Source of the DNA: CAYNGH01 sp964396845
GTDB taxonomy: Bacteria > Vulcanimicrobiota > JAJTBE01 > CAYNGH01
DNA: 17,097 bases
Direction: 5' to 3'
Assembly: GCA_964396845.1 (NCBI GenBank)
Contig: CAYNGH010000066.1
Location: 1-17,097, forward strand
The notes under the pieces were generated by a model, which saw only the letters and a list, made by a program, of their open reading frames with translations, was not told the DNA's origin and ran no database searches. Below, in pieces: positions 14,262 through 17,097 of this stretch; the first letter of the stretch is position 1; each line of letters opens with the position of its first letter. Position numbers and translations under genes: made by a program.

Positions 14262-14996
14262 ATGAACAGACTCATAGAAATATCCAACTTGATATTGGGT
14301 TACAACGGTAAGCCGGTACTGCCGGAATTGAATCTGAATATACACCAGGGAGATTTTTTAGGAGTAGTAGGGCCCAACGGAGCAGGAAAATCAACCCTGC
14401 TGAAGGCCCTGTTGGGACTTATTAAACCCTTGTCGGGGAGAATTAACTGCAGTAAAAAAATCAGATTCGGATATGTTCCCCAGAGAGAATCCCTGGACGA
14501 GCTTTTCCCCCTGACTGTCAGGGACATTGTAGGCATGGCCCGATATCCTCTCACAGGGCTTTTGGGCAGAATCCGCCCTGAAGACAGGACAGCAGTGGAA
14601 AACGCTTTGCACAAACTGGGAATCACCCATCTGAGGGATGTCCAGTTCCGGGACATATCCGGCGGGCAGAAACAAAGAACCCTTATTGCCAGAGCCCTCG
14701 CCACGGAGCCAGACATACTGATTCTGGATGAACCCACCAACGGCATGGATTTAAAGTCCGAATGCGCCATTATGGAGGTCATCCGAAGCCTGAATGATTC
14801 AGGGCTGACGGTGATAATGGTGACTCATCTTCTGAACCTGGTGGCAAGATATGTAAAAACTACTCTGATCCTGGAAGAAAGAGTGCATTATGGCAAGGTG
14901 GGGGAAATTTTCAGCGATCAGATCATCAGTGGTGTATATGATATGAATGTCCAGGTCAGAACTGATTCATCGGGGAAACAAGTTGTTCTGGTCTGA
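14262..14996 (+). CDS. znuC: Zinc ABC transporter ATP-binding protein (244 aa)
   Basis: This is the cytoplasmic ATPase that powers the metal permease. All nucleotide-binding motifs are intact: Walker A GPNGAGKS (37-44), Q-loop Q74 (YVPQR), ABC signature SGGQ (133-136), Walker B with catalytic E157 (LILDEP), and switch H189 (VMVTHLL). Length is usual for the ZnuC/MntB/TroB group. The ATG at 14262 has GAGGTG (14250-14255) 6 nt upstream, 12 bp after the binding-protein stop; another ATG at 14258 is out of frame. The permease gene starts 32 bp after its stop. The metal cannot be told from the ATPase itself; zinc is inferred from the operon. Confidence 0.95.
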   Translation: MNRLIEISNLILGYNGKPVLPELNLNIHQGDFLGVVGPNGAGKSTLLKALLGLIKPLSGRINCSKKIRFGYVPQRESLDELFPLTVRDIVGMARYPLTGLLGRIRPEDRTAVENALHKLGITHLRDVQFRDISGGQKQRTLIARALATEPDILILDEPTNGMDLKSECAIMEVIRSLNDSGLTVIMVTHLLNLVARYVKTTLILEERVHYGKVGEIFSDQIISGVYDMNVQVRTDSSGKQVVLV

Positions 14997-15028
14997 GATG
15001 AGATTTAAAATCTTGACGGGAGAAAATC

Positions 15029-15880
15029 ATGCTTGAGATGTTTCAGTTGCCCTTCATGCAGGCTGCCCTGGCGGGAAGCCTGCTGACGGGAATAATGTGT
15101 TCATACCTGGGCGTCTTTGTCGTCCTTCGCAGAATTGTTTTTGTGGGAATTGCCCTGGCCCAGTTATCTGCCCTGGGAGTTGCCACTGCGGTATATCTGG
15201 AAAAGGATCTTGCCCTGTTTGCATTTATTTTTACTATTGCCGGGGTGCTTCTTTTTTCCACGGAATTCGGCGGAAAGACTCTGCCCCGAGAAGCGATAAT
15301 CGGCATCAGCTTTGTTTCCGCATGGGCTGCATCGATTCTGATCTTATCAAAGGCATCTCACGGCGAGGCTAATATGCTTAATCTTGTTCAGGGGAACATC
15401 CTGGGGACTACCAGTCAGGATCTTTATCACCTGCTGTGGGTTCTTATACCGGCTGGAATTGTTCATCTGGCCTTTTATCGGCAGTTCCTGTTTACTTCTT
15501 TTGATCCGGAGATGGCCTCAACCCTGAAGGTAAGCTCCAGAACATGGAACTTTGTGTTCTATCTTACCCTGGGTCTTGCGGTGGCAGTATCCATGAAGGT
15601 TGCCGGGGTGCTTCTCACCTTCTCCTTCCTGCTTCTGCCGGCAGCTACAGCCCTTTCCCTGGGCAAAAACATGAAGCTGACCTTTATTGTGGCCATTGCC
15701 GTATCTATTGCAGCATCTGCCGGGGGGGTTGTTGCATCCTTCATCTACGATTTTCCCACAGGGCCGGCCATTGTCATAATCAGCCTTATAATATTCATCA
15801 CAGTCTTATGCATACACCGGGGGATAAGCATCGTCAAAAATCGTCTTATTTATTCAAACACTAATTCAAATAACACTTAA
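15029..15880 (+). CDS. znuB: Zinc ABC transporter permease, ABC-3 family (283 aa)
   Basis: This is an inner-membrane permease of the ZnuB/TroC/MntC type. It has about eight hydrophobic segments and the family segment LGVFVVLRRIVFVGIALAQ (27-45), here with ALAQLSALG in place of the usual A(I/L)SH(A/S)A(L/F)PG, followed by VAGVLLTFSFLLLPAATA-type helices near 190-210. The C-terminal tail is short, basic and Asn-rich. GGGAGA (15018-15023) precedes the ATG by 5 nt. It closes the zinc operon; no clear terminator follows, only an A-then-T run (15879-15891), and a pseudopilin promoter overlaps its 3' end. With the upstream ATPase and binding protein it completes one ABC importer, with a single permease gene that presumably forms a homodimer. 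Confidence 0.93.
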   Translation: MLEMFQLPFMQAALAGSLLTGIMCSYLGVFVVLRRIVFVGIALAQLSALGVATAVYLEKDLALFAFIFTIAGVLLFSTEFGGKTLPREAIIGISFVSAWAASILILSKASHGEANMLNLVQGNILGTTSQDLYHLLWVLIPAGIVHLAFYRQFLFTSFDPEMASTLKVSSRTWNFVFYLTLGLAVAVSMKVAGVLLTFSFLLLPAATALSLGKNMKLTFIVAIAVSIAASAGGVVASFIYDFPTGPAIVIISLIIFITVLCIHRGISIVKNRLIYSNTNSNNT

Positions 15881-15905
15881 AAAAAATTTTTAAATATGAT
15901 ATAAT
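15877..15905 (+). promoter_or_regulatory. Extended -10 promoter for the first pseudopilin gene
   Basis: A perfect TATAAT (15900-15905) is preceded by TGA, giving an extended -10. TTAAAA (15877-15882, 4 of 6) lies 17 bp upstream and overlaps the end of the permease gene. The -10 is 48 bp before the ATG at 15948. Confidence 0.7.
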
Positions 15906-15947
15906 CACATAAGCTGTAAAAATCAAGACATAATTTTGGAGATAAAA

Positions 15948-16484
15948 ATGAGAAGGCATATCGCAATAAGAAACTCAGCAAGAAATGCCAGAGCTTTTAC
16001 ATTAATTGAGCTGGTATTTGTAATGGGACTGGCAGCCATTGTATTTTTCCTGGGGATACCCAGCTACAACAGTTTTCGACAGAACAGGGCATCAGCCTCA
16101 GCAGCCATGCAGTTTTTGTTTGATGCCCGCCGGGTTCGTCAGTTATGCATGAATATTGAAGAAACATCGGATTTTACCATTAGAAACTCCAGCGCTTCAC
16201 CTCCCAACACATATTCCTATGAAGTCCCCGGTGAGGGGAGAACTATTTCCAGAAACATCCAGGATGAATATCTGGGAGCCAGTATTGCTGGTGCAGGAGG
16301 TTCGCGTTTTCGAATTGACGAGGGGGGAAACTACACCCGGGAAGGGGTGGCAGATGCCATCGTACCGAACCCTGATCCTGGCGGTGTAAACTTCATGTAT
16401 GTATCATTCTTTTCCGGCGGGGGAAGAAGATATGATGTCCGGTTGTTTGTAAATGGAGAAAGTGACATCAGACAGATTAATTAA
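15948..16484 (+). CDS. GspH-like type IV pilin/pseudopilin (178 aa)
   Basis: Start set at 15948, with GGAG (15938-15941) 6 nt upstream; an in-frame TTG at 15936 overlaps that site. The basic leader of 16 residues is followed by the prepilin-peptidase motif A16/FTLIEL with the key Glu at mature position 5, then a hydrophobic helix (about 17-40). The residue before the cut is Ala, not the commonest Gly. The soluble part has the GspH-type opening (FDARRVRQLCMNIEE) and a Gly/Asn-rich beta domain. Such proteins are cleaved and built into type IV pili, type II secretion pseudopili or uptake machines. The window contains no other pilus gene, so the system is unidentified. Its own promoter precedes it and a terminator follows at 16526. 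It has a close tandem copy downstream. Confidence 0.88.
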   Translation: MRRHIAIRNSARNARAFTLIELVFVMGLAAIVFFLGIPSYNSFRQNRASASAAMQFLFDARRVRQLCMNIEETSDFTIRNSSASPPNTYSYEVPGEGRTISRNIQDEYLGASIAGAGGSRFRIDEGGNYTREGVADAIVPNPDPGGVNFMYVSFFSGGGRRYDVRLFVNGESDIRQIN

Positions 16485-16525
16485 CACTCGCATAAACCGG
16501 CTACATCCTGTAAATAAAACAAAAA

Positions 16526-16553
16526 AGCTCTTTAAACAGAGCTGTTTTTTTTT
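16526..16553 (+). terminator. Rho-independent terminator between the two pseudopilin genes
   Basis: AGCTCT (16526-16531) and AGAGCT (16538-16543) form a 6-bp stem with loop TTAAAC. Nine Ts follow at 16545-16553. An A run (16521-16526) on the left lets the stem extend into the T tract. It lies 41 bp after the stop of the first pseudopilin. Confidence 0.82.
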
Positions 16554-16561
16554 CTCAATTA

Positions 16562-16570
16562 TGCTATAAT
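16562..16570 (+). promoter_or_regulatory. Extended -10 promoter for the second pseudopilin gene
   Basis: TGC-TATAAT (16562-16570) is a full extended -10, 47 bp upstream of the second pseudopilin ATG, almost the same distance as in the first copy. The -35 position falls in the terminator's T tract and is a poor match, so this promoter would rely on the extended -10. Confidence 0.65.
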
Positions 16571-16611
16571 TATATCATCATAGGATAGAAATTTGATGTG
16601 GAGGCAGATTT

Positions 16612-17097
16612 ATGTATAAGTTAAAGATGCACTCTGCCAGAAACGCCAGGGCCTTTACTTTGATTGAGCTGGTATTTGTAATGGGACTGGCAGCCATTGT
16701 ATTTTTCCTGGGGATACCCAGCTACAATAGTTTTCGACAAAACAGAGCAGCAGCCTCGGCAGCCATGCAGTTTTTGTTTGATGTCCGCCGGGTTCGGCAG
16801 TTGTGTATGAATATTGAGGAAACCTCGGAATTTCAAATAAGAAGATTCAGCGAAAATCCCCCCAACACTTATACTTATGAAGTTCCCGGTGAGAACAGAA
16901 AAATCACTCGCAGTGTTCAGAATGAATACCAGGGAGCCAATGTCATGGGTGCCGGCGGTGAGTATTTTATAATTACCGAGGGTGGGGACTACATCAGGGA
17001 AGGAACTTCTGGTCAGGGACTTGTTCCAAATCCAGATCCCGGTGGAGTTAATTATATGTTTGTTTCATTTTATACCGGACAGGCTTTTGCAGGCGAC
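16612..17097 (+). CDS. GspH-like type IV pilin/pseudopilin, tandem copy, 3' end outside window (at least 162 aa)
   Basis: The frame starts at the ATG 16612, with GGAGG (16600-16604) 7 nt upstream, and stays open to the window end, so the gene is partial only because of the window. The leader is 14 residues, ending RNARA, with cleavage A14/FTLIEL and Glu at mature position 5. Residues 9-70 are almost the same as in the copy at 15948, including a 65-bp stretch of identical DNA (16663-16727 versus 16005-16069). The soluble domain is recognisably homologous but more diverged, with VPNPDPGGVN conserved near its end. The pair probably arose by tandem duplication, with the C-terminal domains free to diverge as in major and minor pilins. 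Its function is as for the first copy. Confidence 0.88.
   Translation, partial: MYKLKMHSARNARAFTLIELVFVMGLAAIVFFLGIPSYNSFRQNRAAASAAMQFLFDVRRVRQLCMNIEETSEFQIRRFSENPPNTYTYEVPGENRKITRSVQNEYQGANVMGAGGEYFIITEGGDYIREGTSGQGLVPNPDPGGVNYMFVSFYTGQAFAGD

Overview
This window is about 17.1 kb of bacterial chromosome with roughly balanced base composition. It comes from a diderm (Gram-negative-type) cell: there is an outer-membrane beta-barrel protein ending in Phe, a lipoprotein with a lipobox, Sec signal peptides and type IV pilin/type II secretion-type pseudopilins. Strong Shine-Dalgarno sequences are common, TTG and GTG starts are used several times, and all stops are standard. I could not place the organism in a phylum from sequence alone. 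No rRNA, tRNA, CRISPR array, transposase or phage gene was recognised.

Layout, left to right. (1) 1-152: an intergenic repeat cluster made of small hairpins, almost identical to part of a second cluster at 6434-6694. (2) 278-3371: three short secreted proteins (374-964, 1132-1704, 2820-3371) that look like diverged members of one beta-sandwich family, interrupted by an unrecognised leaderless 211-aa protein (1849-2484). Several genes here have their own promoter and terminator. (3) 3900-6318: a subtilisin-family (S8) serine protease with an I9-like prodomain but no signal peptide, followed 40 bp later by an unrecognised 298-aa helical protein. (4) 6434-6694: the second repeat cluster. (5) 10467-6741 on the minus strand: two distantly related helical proteins of unknown function, then an AgcS-family sodium/alanine symporter, apparently one operon.

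(6) 10659-15880 on the plus strand: a compact zinc-uptake operon behind a very good promoter (TTTACA, 17 bp, TGC-TATAAT). Its order is a possible 31-codon leader ORF, a small membrane protein rich in His and Cys resembling the zinc chaperones found with zinc ABC systems, a periplasmic coiled-coil/outer-membrane barrel protein, a lipoprotein, then ZnuA-type binding protein, ZnuC-type ATPase and ZnuB-type permease. The gene set suggests a route across the whole envelope: outer-membrane entry, periplasmic or lipoprotein hand-off, binding protein, inner-membrane ABC transporter. No Zur box was identified by eye.

(7) 15948-17097: two tandem GspH-like pseudopilin genes, nearly identical at DNA level in their N-terminal part, each with its own extended -10 promoter and a terminator between them. 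The second runs off the window end.

The least explained parts are the hairpin repeat clusters flanking the 6.3-kb block, the secreted-protein family, the leaderless protease pair, and the helical paralogue pair next to the symporter.
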